The notes under the pieces were generated by a model that made no database searches, was not told where the DNA came from, and worked only from the letters and a program-made list of their open reading frames with translations. Shown here one piece after another: positions 1-8,393 of a stretch of DNA of 64,000 nucleotides. The first letter of the stretch is position 1. Each line of letters begins with the position of its first letter. A program made the position numbers and the translations under genes. This DNA comes from Lachnospiraceae bacterium. Its GTDB lineage: Bacteria > Bacillota > Clostridia > Lachnospirales > Lachnospiraceae. The stretch spans positions 131,712 to 195,711 of the forward strand of contig CABJBK010000004.1 of assembly GCA_902363825.1 (NCBI GenBank), read 5' to 3'.

Positions 1-169
1 CGACCCAGCATGCAACTGGTTCTATTTCGTAATGCCTCAAAATTTTCCGCACGCTATAAGACATACTTCCATTTCCCCAAATAACCAGTGGAAGTGATTC
101 TTTTTTCAATTCTTCCAAAATATCATTTTGCCGTTCCGATTCCACTATCTGTATAAAAAAATCTTCCAT
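1..169 (-). CDS. N-terminal part of an unidentified protein, cut by the window edge
   Basis: An open frame of 56 codons runs from an ATG at 169 off the left edge without a stop. The visible part begins MEDFFIQIVESERQND and contains a hydrophobic strand followed by a glycine-rich turn (LVIWGNGSMS). This looks like the first beta-alpha unit of a nucleotide-binding Rossmann-type fold. The FkbM gene at 980 has a similar turn (FGAGIGGEK), so this may be another sugar- or methyl-transfer protein of the same glycan operon. The gene lies 18 bases downstream of the methyltransferase on the same strand. Too little is present to assign a function. Confidence 0.6.
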   Translation of the reverse strand, partial: MEDFFIQIVESERQNDILEELKKESLPLVIWGNGSMSYSVRKILRHYEIEPVACWV

Positions 170-187
170 ACAAGTCCTCTCCAACTC

Positions 188-964
188 TTACTTCCAATTT
201 AATTCCCAAATATTCCCATCAAAGGGTGTATCCCTGTGCAAAAACTCGTCATAGAACTCTATCTCTCTCGGAAAATACTTTCGTAAACGCTGGATATCTC
301 CAACATCATAAGTAACAACTTCAAAAGGATCAATTGTTTTTTTCTCTACCACAACGCTAATATTATATCCATACTTTTTTATATGCGCATCCCTACAATC
401 GCACCCTGCCAGAATCAGATGATATAGCAACAATCCTGCATTCCACAAGCTGACGTGTCCACCTATGATTTCTTCTTTATACGGCGGAACAGTAATCGCA
501 AGAATACCTCCTTCTTTCGCACAACCAACAACTTTCCGTAAAAACATATGCGGATCTAACTGATGCTCCAGTATATGCGCTGCCCATACACAATCGAATT
601 TTTGTTCTCCAAAAGGGTATTTATTAAAATCATCTATTATGAGCCGAAAATCCGAATTTTTTTTATGCGGAGAAACCCTCCCCGACTTTCCATAGTCTAT
701 TGCTGTAACTCTTTTTCCCCGTTTTAAAAATTCATTACTTTGATAGCCTTCCCCACATCCTATATCTAATACCGTTTTAAAGTCATAGTTTCGACACACA
801 AATTCTAACGCCTCATATCCCGGATATGGATATTTTTCAAATGGAAAATTTATCAGATACGCTTCTACTTTTTTGTATATATCATATACTTCTTCCAAAG
901 TTTCTGGCGTCCGCTCTTTTTCAAACAACAGTTTCCTTAAATCCTCTTTCCATTCTTCCGTCAC
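188..964 (-). CDS. SAM-dependent class I methyltransferase
   Basis: A 258-residue protein with the class I methyltransferase glycine motif VLDIGCGEGYQ near residue 65 (SAM binding), an acidic loop AIDYG at the next strand, and the later CVWAAHILEH and KEGGILAITVPPY strands. These are typical of Methyltransf_11/23 proteins that methylate small molecules or sugars. The start is a GTG with GGAGGG six bases upstream, and the next gene upstream ends 16 bases away. In a glycan operon the likely role is O- or N-methylation of a sugar residue. The substrate cannot be read from the sequence. Confidence 0.75.
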   Translation of the reverse strand: MTEEWKEDLRKLLFEKERTPETLEEVYDIYKKVEAYLINFPFEKYPYPGYEALEFVCRNYDFKTVLDIGCGEGYQSNEFLKRGKRVTAIDYGKSGRVSPHKKNSDFRLIIDDFNKYPFGEQKFDCVWAAHILEHQLDPHMFLRKVVGCAKEGGILAITVPPYKEEIIGGHVSLWNAGLLLYHLILAGCDCRDAHIKKYGYNISVVVEKKTIDPFEVVTYDVGDIQRLRKYFPREIEFYDEFLHRDTPFDGNIWELNWK

Positions 965-979
965 TTTTCAACCCTCCTC

Positions 980-2119
980 TTATTCCTCATTTTTCTTTCT
1001 ACGGCAATCTGGAACCGCATACAATACTGTTTCCGTTTGTCCATAACGGTATTGTCTTATATAAAATTTATATTCACTTGATATATTATGAATCAGCATC
1101 AAAATGTCATAAAAGTCCTCCGGCTTATGATAGACGCATATTGCCATAACTGGTAAGCATTTCTTTATGGTTTCTTTTGCACCTTCGATTGCATTATGCT
1201 CCGCACCTTCAATATCCATCTTTATAAAATCGATCTGTTTCCCCACCAGTGCGGAATCTATCGATATGCAATTTACATTTTTTCCACCTTCTCCTATATG
1301 ATTACCCGCCCCTCCAATTGAATTGTCAAATGCTATCTGTGTTTTCGTATTCCACAACGCATATTCATATATCTGCACATAATCCAATTGCATCTTGTCC
1401 ACCTTCAGTCGAAGTATACTGCATATCTCTTCATCCGCCTCGAAACAGTAATAACCAGTTTTCCATGTAGGAAAATGTTTTATAAATTCTTCTAATGTAT
1501 CACCAATATAAGCTCCACCATCTACAAAGCCTTCTTCAACTTCATATCTATCTAATATCTCCGTGTCAAAATACTGTTCTTTCTCATCATCCACATAATC
1601 AGCCATCTTATCAAGCCATTTCTGTTCTTTTGTAATCCGGTAATTCAACAGATCTACTACAATTTCTTTGGACTTTTCATCTTTCAACATATCATAAAAG
1701 AAAGAAAATTCTTGTATGTGTGACCGAATAAATTCTTTTTCCTGATCTCCCTCCAAAAGTCTTGCCGGTTGAAAATAAACCGTCCTTTTTTTCTCAACTC
1801 CCATTTTTTCAAGCTGTCCGACAATCCTGTCATAAGCTGTGCTGGATATGATAATGATCGGATTGTTTGCCACCTGTAAAATTTTATCCGCCGATATAAC
1901 TTTCACCCCACAATAATCACTTCCAACTTTTCGCATATTATTATCCACAAAAGCAACCACTTTCTGAGACAATCCTACCTTTTTTAATAACGAAAATGTT
2001 TTCTCTCCCCCGATGCCAGCACCGAAAATTATAAATTCAGCCTCTTCTTTTATAGTATCCAAAAATTTTTCTTCATAGTCTTTTTCCGATGTCCAGACCA
2101 ATACTTCTTCCAAATTCAT
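980..2119 (-). CDS. FkbM-family methyltransferase with N-terminal Rossmann-like domain
   Basis: The product has 379 residues from the chosen start. The N-terminal third carries a nucleotide-fold turn (IIFGAGIGGEKTF) and a VVAFVDNN strand, a domain often fused to glycan-modifying enzymes. The C-terminal half has the FkbM signatures FVDGGAYIGDT and IDFIKMDIEGAE. Enzymes of this family O-methylate sugars or related hydroxyls using SAM. An in-frame ATG exists at 2146, but I chose 2119: it follows AAGGGAAGG at good spacing and sits directly after the stop of the aldolase gene, which implies translational coupling. Substrate unknown. Confidence 0.75.
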   Translation of the reverse strand: MNLEEVLVWTSEKDYEEKFLDTIKEEAEFIIFGAGIGGEKTFSLLKKVGLSQKVVAFVDNNMRKVGSDYCGVKVISADKILQVANNPIIIISSTAYDRIVGQLEKMGVEKKRTVYFQPARLLEGDQEKEFIRSHIQEFSFFYDMLKDEKSKEIVVDLLNYRITKEQKWLDKMADYVDDEKEQYFDTEILDRYEVEEGFVDGGAYIGDTLEEFIKHFPTWKTGYYCFEADEEICSILRLKVDKMQLDYVQIYEYALWNTKTQIAFDNSIGGAGNHIGEGGKNVNCISIDSALVGKQIDFIKMDIEGAEHNAIEGAKETIKKCLPVMAICVYHKPEDFYDILMLIHNISSEYKFYIRQYRYGQTETVLYAVPDCRRKKNEE

Positions 2120-2120
2120 A

Positions 2121-3734
2121 TCATACCTTCCCTTCATCTCTTTCACTCAGGTATTTTTCATATTCTGACGGTGTCAAAAAGACAATATTCTTATCATTAT
2201 ATAATTGTGTAAGATACATGCCAAACATTCTATTTTTCATTTCCGCCTCTTTGGAACTTATTGAAATTCTCATGTTTCCATCATAATAGTTTTCATTCAC
2301 ATCCCCCGAGAATCCATCAAATCCTGCTAAGTACACTTTTTTTACACCTAATTGATTCAATATATTCAACACAATGGCTCCCGCCGAATCCTGTATGTCA
2401 GGAAAATTTATGATCCAATGCAGATAATCTACAATCTTAACACTCTCTGGCGGATCATCATCCATATTAGATGGCGCTATCACATTATTTTTTCTATTTT
2501 TCAAACGGGAATAAAAATCTTTTCTTGTCACAAAAATATAATCCGTGTCGTACTCCTCATTATTCAGACTGACCGAAACAATTTCCTTTTCCTGAAGTTT
2601 TGACCAGATTTCTTCTTTTGCTCTTATAATACTCTTTCCCGGCGCAATGAGCAAAACTTCCTTCTCCGCAAAGCTCTGTTTTAATTGCTGTATAATCTTT
2701 CCATCATCTGCCTGTTTTCTCTGATTGTATTTTGTATATACCTTTTCCGCATATTGTTTATCAAATGAATCTCTTTTTTGAGGTTCTATTGCCTTTAGCA
2801 GTTCCGCCACATCGCTTATTGGCAACATATGCTTCCCGTAAAAATATTTCGCGTAACTCGGCGAACACTGATTGATTGATGAAAGATAATACTCTATCGA
2901 ATATCCCCAGGAAAATTCTTTTTCCAATACTTTCATAACCTGATCCATTACATCCATCAATGCGGTTGTATGATATGCATTGCCATATTGTCTGTTCAAA
3001 TCTTCAAGCAGGAGTTCCGTATTCAAATTTCCTGCGCCTTTTCCCATTCCTAAAATAGATGAGTCAATGACTATTGATCTTTGAATATTCATCGACAACA
3101 GAGCTATGACATTGGAATAAGCCAGCTGCAAATTATTGTGTGTATGCAAACCCAGCCGTATATCGGCATTTAGATTATGATCCACTAAGCCAGCTATTCT
3201 TGTTACATCCTCCGGTCTCATTTCGCCAAAACTGTCTACAATATAAAGCGCCTCTGTTCCCGATAGTTCACGATTTATGCCCTCTATCAGCTCCAGTAAT
3301 TCAGCATCTGTATAATGGATGGTCAGCATTGGCTGCATAAACAATTTATATCCTTTTTTCAGTATCTCGTTTCCAACCTTTAGTGCTTTCACCGCATCCT
3401 TTTTATGAAATGCCAGACGGATTCCATCAATTCCTTTTGGATTTCTTTCTTCCAACAGATCTACATCAAATTTTCCATAATCAATCATCGCAAGGTATGT
3501 TGATTCTTTTTTCTTTTCTTTCAGGAAATTACTATATATAACCTTTTCATCACAGAATTTTGTTCTTCCAACAGGGCTTCCTTCTTTTTGATCTATATAT
3601 CCAAGTTCAATATAGTCAATTCCTGCTTTTTCTATGGAATCCAATATTCTTTCCATACTTGTTTGTCCAAAATTGAAATCATTTACGCATCCGCCATCAC
3701 GCAATGTCACATCAAGTACCTTTATATCGCTCAT
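2121..3734 (-). CDS. DRE-TIM (HMGL-like) aldolase fused to a C-terminal unassigned domain
   Basis: The product has 537 residues. Residues 1-300 are a DRE-TIM metallolyase barrel: VLDVTLRDGG near the N terminus and the LGLHTHNN metal-binding motif near residue 200 place it with 4-hydroxy-2-oxovalerate aldolase and HMG-CoA lyase relatives, which make or break C-C bonds next to a keto acid. Residues from about 355 on are a separate alpha/beta domain (LLIAPGKSI, VYLAGFDGFSGD). Its pattern recalls the DUF115/Maf-type or GT42-type fold, but I am not sure of that. The gene lies between a cytidylyltransferase and an FkbM methyltransferase, so it probably builds an acidic sugar or chain-extended precursor. 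Substrate unknown. Confidence 0.7.
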   Translation of the reverse strand: MSDIKVLDVTLRDGGCVNDFNFGQTSMERILDSIEKAGIDYIELGYIDQKEGSPVGRTKFCDEKVIYSNFLKEKKKESTYLAMIDYGKFDVDLLEERNPKGIDGIRLAFHKKDAVKALKVGNEILKKGYKLFMQPMLTIHYTDAELLELIEGINRELSGTEALYIVDSFGEMRPEDVTRIAGLVDHNLNADIRLGLHTHNNLQLAYSNVIALLSMNIQRSIVIDSSILGMGKGAGNLNTELLLEDLNRQYGNAYHTTALMDVMDQVMKVLEKEFSWGYSIEYYLSSINQCSPSYAKYFYGKHMLPISDVAELLKAIEPQKRDSFDKQYAEKVYTKYNQRKQADDGKIIQQLKQSFAEKEVLLIAPGKSIIRAKEEIWSKLQEKEIVSVSLNNEEYDTDYIFVTRKDFYSRLKNRKNNVIAPSNMDDDPPESVKIVDYLHWIINFPDIQDSAGAIVLNILNQLGVKKVYLAGFDGFSGDVNENYYDGNMRISISSKEAEMKNRMFGMYLTQLYNDKNIVFLTPSEYEKYLSERDEGKV

Positions 3735-3752
3735 AAACTTCTCCCATGCTTC

Positions 3753-4406
3753 CTATTTTCTCAAGCTATCATATATTGCATTTGCAATCACAAAATCTTC
3801 CGGATAATCAATATCTACTTCTTCAATCGAATCCACTTCACATATGTAAGGTTTATATCCAATTCTTCTTCCAGTTTTTTCAAACACATCTTTTGTAAAG
3901 ACATAGCAGCCTACCGATTCTTTATAAATTCTAGGCAAATCCTGTGTTCTTGCTATACTTGATGGATCAAAATTTAACGGTTTTCCATCCTGCCACAAAA
4001 AATCCTGAACCACACCTGCTGTGAAGGCAGAATCATATTCCCCGGAACACACCTGCTTTACACATTCACGAATGGATTCCACTTTTACAAAGGGACTTGT
4101 CACATGCGCCAAAACAATAATATCCACATCTACTTTTTCCAAAAATGAGGATACAATGTCCTGGCATTTTGTTTCCGCAGTATCCAGTTCTTTCCCACGT
4201 TTTAAAAATTGTACTCGCCCGGATAGATACTCTTTTATAGATTCATCACTACAAAAACAATAAATGTCATCTATTTCATCCACCTGCGAAATCGTATCAA
4301 ACATCAGTCTGCACAGCGGCGTTCCATCTGAAAATGCTTTGACATTTTTCCCTGGAAATCTCTCATTATTCAGTTTAATCGGCAAATAAGCGGCTACTTT
4401 CATCAT
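3753..4406 (-). CDS. Acylneuraminate/KdsB-type cytidylyltransferase family protein
   Basis: A 217-residue nucleotidyltransferase. The N-terminal LPIKLNNERFPGKN corresponds to the nucleotide-binding loop of NeuA/KdsB enzymes, which transfer CMP from CTP to 2-keto sugar acids. It is followed by LCRLMFDTISQ, a VDIIVLAHVTSPF strand and a C-terminal EVDIDYPEDFVIA metal-site motif. Two ATG codons stand in tandem (4406 and 4403); the second is better spaced from GAGGAGG. It is distinct from the NeuA at 21941, so the locus may produce a second CMP-activated sugar acid. The neighbouring aldolase is the obvious candidate source of the keto acid. Confidence 0.7.
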   Translation of the reverse strand: MMKVAAYLPIKLNNERFPGKNVKAFSDGTPLCRLMFDTISQVDEIDDIYCFCSDESIKEYLSGRVQFLKRGKELDTAETKCQDIVSSFLEKVDVDIIVLAHVTSPFVKVESIRECVKQVCSGEYDSAFTAGVVQDFLWQDGKPLNFDPSSIARTQDLPRIYKESVGCYVFTKDVFEKTGRRIGYKPYICEVDSIEEVDIDYPEDFVIANAIYDSLRK

Positions 4407-4418
4407 TCTTCCTCCTCA

Positions 4419-6062
4419 TTATTGAAAAAAATATCCCCAGTCTATTGATATTTCATGATCCCCCGGAGCAATCTCTCTGACTTCCATATCTATACCTCCG
4501 TTCCCTTTTTCAATATACCGTACATTTTCATTTCTACTACTTTTCACATCATCGATCCTAATACTTTTTATATCTGCGAACCCTCCCACATCAACAAACG
4601 GATAATATATCAATTGTTTTATAGTTATCTCATTTTTAAACTTAAACCTGCTTCGTATTATTCCGCCGGACTGCTCATTTACGCATGTAATCTCCTCACT
4701 GATATCTTCTGCAGCTTTTAACACTATTTTTGAATACAGTACCTCATAATTAATCGGAAAATCTATATCACCAGTCAACAAATCTTGAATCATCCTCTTA
4801 TCTATATGGCGCATTTTCAAAACATACGAAAATCGGTTCTCTTCATCCATTCTAAAGAACATTTCTTTATCATATCCAAAATAATCCATATAATAGTTAA
4901 AATGCTTCATATAAATATCATACTCAGAAGGTTTTTGCTTGAATCTCCATCTCCAATAATCCGCATCAAACATCAAGGCTGATGGTATCAAATATCCAAA
5001 CATATAATAATTCAGCTTATGAATATCTACCTTTTCAACGCTACAGATATCTTGGGTGCACATAAACTGAAGAGATGACAAATTTCCTCTTAAAAAGGTT
5101 GTTCTATTCCATAAAAGAGCTTTCAGTAAAATCTGTGAATCTATACTTGTCACTCTTTTACAGCTCAATATAAAAGAAATCGGATCATTTCTCTCATGCT
5201 CTTTTTTCGGTCCTTTGTCATTTCCATTCCACGGAATACCCGGATGATCCCGGATGATAATGTCTGTTGTCTTTAATTTTTTTCGCGCTTCATAATATAA
5301 ATCGGTATCCGTGTATTTATATTTTGAATAATCATATGGATAAATGGAACATGCCATTTTACAGATTCCCAATTCATGTTCCGGTTCACACTCCATGATT
5401 TTTAAAAGCGGAATATTTTTCTTTTTTCCAAAAATTGCAAGCAACTCCCGATTGGAGAAAACAATCGGAACCTGCTTACCGCTTTTATAAGTCATATATC
5501 GTTTTTCGGCTTCTTCAGATTGCCTGATTGCCCCATCAATTGCAGCCACATACAATGTTTGTGTATATCCGTGAATTTTTTTTACAGCAGAAAAACAATA
5601 GGATATGATTGGACACTGATATTTTTCTCCAAGATAAGCCACACTGGCAAATGTATCCAAACAGTTGAAGATTGCCTCTACTTTGGTCTCTTTTCTTTTC
5701 GCCAGCTCTTCCTCTATAATCCGAACCAGTTCCATCTCCAAACGCGGATATCTGTTTTGTAAAAGAAATAGCAACATCTCACTCCGTGAAACCAGCCTTT
5801 CCTCTAAATCATCAAAAATTTCATCCCGAATAAAGCCTTTACTGACATCTTGGTATTCCTCTTTGCCTAATCGCCGCATTTCAAATTCATCATAAAAACG
5901 TGATTCGCAATTTTTCGCATACTCTTCATAATGCTCTTCTATATACTTATGTGTAATTACTAAACAATCATTTTCCCTTGCATGGGAAATATTTTTGAGA
6001 AACCACTTATACCTTTCTCCCATTCCAAAGTATTCTGCGTCAAAAATAATTGAAACAAACAT
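4419..6062 (-). CDS. Probable GT-B-fold glycan transferase, otherwise unrecognised
   Basis: A 547-residue soluble protein with no signal peptide or membrane segment. The middle part (about residues 255-340) has an IIRDHPGIP strand-turn followed by a stretch with TSIDSQILLKALLW. This matches the 'H-P ... S ... E-A-L-L' layout of the C-terminal nucleotide-binding half of GT-B enzymes such as capsule (KpsC/S) or polysialyl transferases, although the usual acidic residue is replaced. The C terminus is beta-rich. It lies 12 bases downstream of the ATP-grasp gene with AGGAAAG before its ATG. I infer a glycosyl- or polyol-phosphate transferase; a modifying enzyme with a similar fold is an alternative. 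Confidence 0.5.
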   Translation of the reverse strand: MFVSIIFDAEYFGMGERYKWFLKNISHARENDCLVITHKYIEEHYEEYAKNCESRFYDEFEMRRLGKEEYQDVSKGFIRDEIFDDLEERLVSRSEMLLFLLQNRYPRLEMELVRIIEEELAKRKETKVEAIFNCLDTFASVAYLGEKYQCPIISYCFSAVKKIHGYTQTLYVAAIDGAIRQSEEAEKRYMTYKSGKQVPIVFSNRELLAIFGKKKNIPLLKIMECEPEHELGICKMACSIYPYDYSKYKYTDTDLYYEARKKLKTTDIIIRDHPGIPWNGNDKGPKKEHERNDPISFILSCKRVTSIDSQILLKALLWNRTTFLRGNLSSLQFMCTQDICSVEKVDIHKLNYYMFGYLIPSALMFDADYWRWRFKQKPSEYDIYMKHFNYYMDYFGYDKEMFFRMDEENRFSYVLKMRHIDKRMIQDLLTGDIDFPINYEVLYSKIVLKAAEDISEEITCVNEQSGGIIRSRFKFKNEITIKQLIYYPFVDVGGFADIKSIRIDDVKSSRNENVRYIEKGNGGIDMEVREIAPGDHEISIDWGYFFQ

Positions 6063-6073
6063 ATTTTTCTTTC

Positions 6074-7282
6074 CTATTCCATCTCAATCCTAAATTTCTT
6101 TTCTACATGATCCATGACCGCATTTAGCCCTTCCATTGTTTCTGAGCAGGCAATATAGTAACCTATTCGCGCAGAATCAGATTCGCAATCTCCTATTATA
6201 TCGCCCTCACTGAAATTCAACGCATATTTTTTTATATCTGCCTCTTTTTCCAAGTAATCTATTCCATGTATTTTTTTTACCCTGCCACCTCCATGCGGTG
6301 TATGAAAAAACTTCAAAACTGCCACACGATCCCTCAGCTGTCCGCTGATCTCAAATGTTCTCTCTGCGCATTCTCCTAACGCACAGTCAAGCAGATATTC
6401 ATATGTATGATACCCTGACAAGTACTGAGAAATCACAGACGAAATCATGTTTCCCCCTCCTCTTGCCGCAATTTCTATTAAATAAAATTTTCCGTTTTCA
6501 TACTTGTATTCCGCATGTGTAAGCCCAAATGGTAATTTTGATTTTAATATATACAAATCATTGACGTTTCTTAGCCGCTCATAATCAAACTTCTCATTGC
6601 TATAAGAAAACAGCAATTCATCTGCAATATTACAGTTATGTTTAAAATGCTTTTTCTCGCTGATTGCCAGCGTATAATGTGCTTCTGATGTTTTTATTCC
6701 ATCTATAGTAAATTCCGTGCCATTTATATACCTTTCTGCCAAAACTGCCTTCTCAATCCGTGAATATGAAAGTGTTTCTTCAAAATATTTTTCTATATCC
6801 TGCTCTGATTTGACCGTATGCACGCCTTTACTCGCATTGCAATCAATCGGTTTTATAATAATCGGCTTTTTTATCTCTCGCAAAAAAAGAAGTACTTCTT
6901 CCTCCGTCTTACAAAGTCTGTATTCCGGATAATTTAAACCTATTTGTCTGCAAAATTCTTTCATCTTATACTTATCTGTAAACAATCTTGCCTCGGCAGA
7001 ACCAATCGTAGCTAAATGAAATTTTTCTCCAATTCTCGCAATCACTGGTGTCGCTATATCACATTCATCAGAAACAACTGCGTCTATCGGATTACGCTCT
7101 ATAAATGCGTCTATTTTTTTATTATCAAATATATCGGACTGTAAAAACTTATCTGCATACGCTCTACACGGAGCATTTTCAGACGGATCTGCAACATATA
7201 GGTTGTATCCTCTTTCCCTTATTGTTCTCGCCAGATCCATCTGCCACTTTGTCCCTGGCAATAAAAGGATTGTTTTCTTCAT
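6074..7282 (-). CDS. ATP-grasp domain protein
   Basis: The product has 402 residues. It has a PurK/CarB-like pre-ATP-grasp domain (KKTILLLPGT at the N terminus), then IKKPIIIKPIDCNASKGV and LAERYINGTEFTIDG, the lysine and acidic strands that bind ATP-Mg, and a YLIEIAARGGGNM motif near residue 270. The family joins a carboxylate to an amine or thiol through an acyl phosphate. Here it would amidate or ligate an acid to an amino sugar. The start is the ATG at 7282, which lies just after the TGA of the aminotransferase gene; a GTG at 7300 has no better ribosome site. The acid and amine partners are unknown. Confidence 0.72.
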   Translation of the reverse strand: MKKTILLLPGTKWQMDLARTIRERGYNLYVADPSENAPCRAYADKFLQSDIFDNKKIDAFIERNPIDAVVSDECDIATPVIARIGEKFHLATIGSAEARLFTDKYKMKEFCRQIGLNYPEYRLCKTEEEVLLFLREIKKPIIIKPIDCNASKGVHTVKSEQDIEKYFEETLSYSRIEKAVLAERYINGTEFTIDGIKTSEAHYTLAISEKKHFKHNCNIADELLFSYSNEKFDYERLRNVNDLYILKSKLPFGLTHAEYKYENGKFYLIEIAARGGGNMISSVISQYLSGYHTYEYLLDCALGECAERTFEISGQLRDRVAVLKFFHTPHGGGRVKKIHGIDYLEKEADIKKYALNFSEGDIIGDCESDSARIGYYIACSETMEGLNAVMDHVEKKFRIEME

Positions 7283-7283
7283 A

Positions 7284-8393
7284 TCAAACCACCAACTCAC
7301 ATATTTTTTCTATATCTTCTATACGAAGTTTTTCATAAAAAGGCAATACCAGAACCTTATCGGATAATGATCTGGCATATTCTAGCTTTTCTTGCCTGTA
7401 TTTATTTTTAAAACATGCCTGATCGGAAGTCAACGGATAGAAATACTTCCTTGCATATATCTTTTTCTCCTTTAATCTATCATATAATCCATCTCTAGTC
7501 GCTCTATAATCTTCCTCCACCACAATCGGAAAATATGCATAATTTTTCTGGCACTCTTTCCTCTCATCAAAGAATCTGATGCCTGGAACATCACTCAACA
7601 ATTCGTAATATCGCTCATAACGGATTTTTCGCTCCTGTATCGCCGTGTCGATATGTTTTAAATTGCACAACCCCATGATCGCAGAAAACTCATTCATCTT
7701 TGCATTGGCTCCGACCGACACTACCAGTTCTTCTCCTCGTATTCCAAAGTTTTTCAGATTATATAATTTATCATATAATTTCGGATCCGAAAAAGTTACC
7801 GCTCCGCCTTCAATGGTATTGAATACCTTTGTCGCGTGAAAACTGAAAACGGATGCATCTCCATAATTTCCAATCCCTTTTCCTTTATAGGTAACACCAA
7901 ACGCATGCGCCGCATCGTAGATCACTTTTAAACTGTATTTATCTGCTATCCGCTGGATCTCTTCAACATTACAGATATTTCCGTATACATGCACCGGCAC
8001 GATTGCAACTGTATTTTCTGTGATCAGCTCTTCGATCTTTGTTTCATCTATGGTTCCATCACTGAGTTTCACATCACAGAACACCGGTTTCAAACGGTTT
8101 CGCACGATCGCATGTGTGGTAGATATAAATGTAAACGGTGTCGTGATAACTTCCGCGCCCTCCGGGAAATCCATTGCCTGAATTGCCATTTCAAGTGCCA
8201 TATGTCCGTTTACCATAAGAGATATTTGCGGTACATCCAGATATTCTCTCAGTTCTTTCTCCAGTTCTTTATGATATTTTCCCATATTGGTGAGCCAATG
8301 GCTGTCCCACAGCGGTTTGATCGCTTCTATGTATTCTTCATACGTCGGCATCGACGACTGAGTTACATATATTTTTTCATTCTGTTTATCCAT
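7284..8393 (-). CDS. DegT/DnrJ/EryC1/StrS-family PLP-dependent aminotransferase
   Basis: A 369-residue sugar aminotransferase. Family landmarks are TTPFTFISTTHAI, VIYDAAHAFG (PLP-binding Asp) and SFHATKVFNTIEGG, where the lysine forms the internal aldimine. It resembles enzymes that convert nucleotide-linked 4-keto-6-deoxy sugars to 4-amino sugars (VioA/DesI type). I start it at the ATG at 8393, which overlaps the TAA of the preceding gene (TAATG) and follows GAGGAAA; a reading from 8459 would add 22 residues lying inside that gene. It is coupled to the ATP-grasp gene, which could acylate the amine it creates. That last step is inference. Confidence 0.82.
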   Translation of the reverse strand: MDKQNEKIYVTQSSMPTYEEYIEAIKPLWDSHWLTNMGKYHKELEKELREYLDVPQISLMVNGHMALEMAIQAMDFPEGAEVITTPFTFISTTHAIVRNRLKPVFCDVKLSDGTIDETKIEELITENTVAIVPVHVYGNICNVEEIQRIADKYSLKVIYDAAHAFGVTYKGKGIGNYGDASVFSFHATKVFNTIEGGAVTFSDPKLYDKLYNLKNFGIRGEELVVSVGANAKMNEFSAIMGLCNLKHIDTAIQERKIRYERYYELLSDVPGIRFFDERKECQKNYAYFPIVVEEDYRATRDGLYDRLKEKKIYARKYFYPLTSDQACFKNKYRQEKLEYARSLSDKVLVLPFYEKLRIEDIEKICELVV

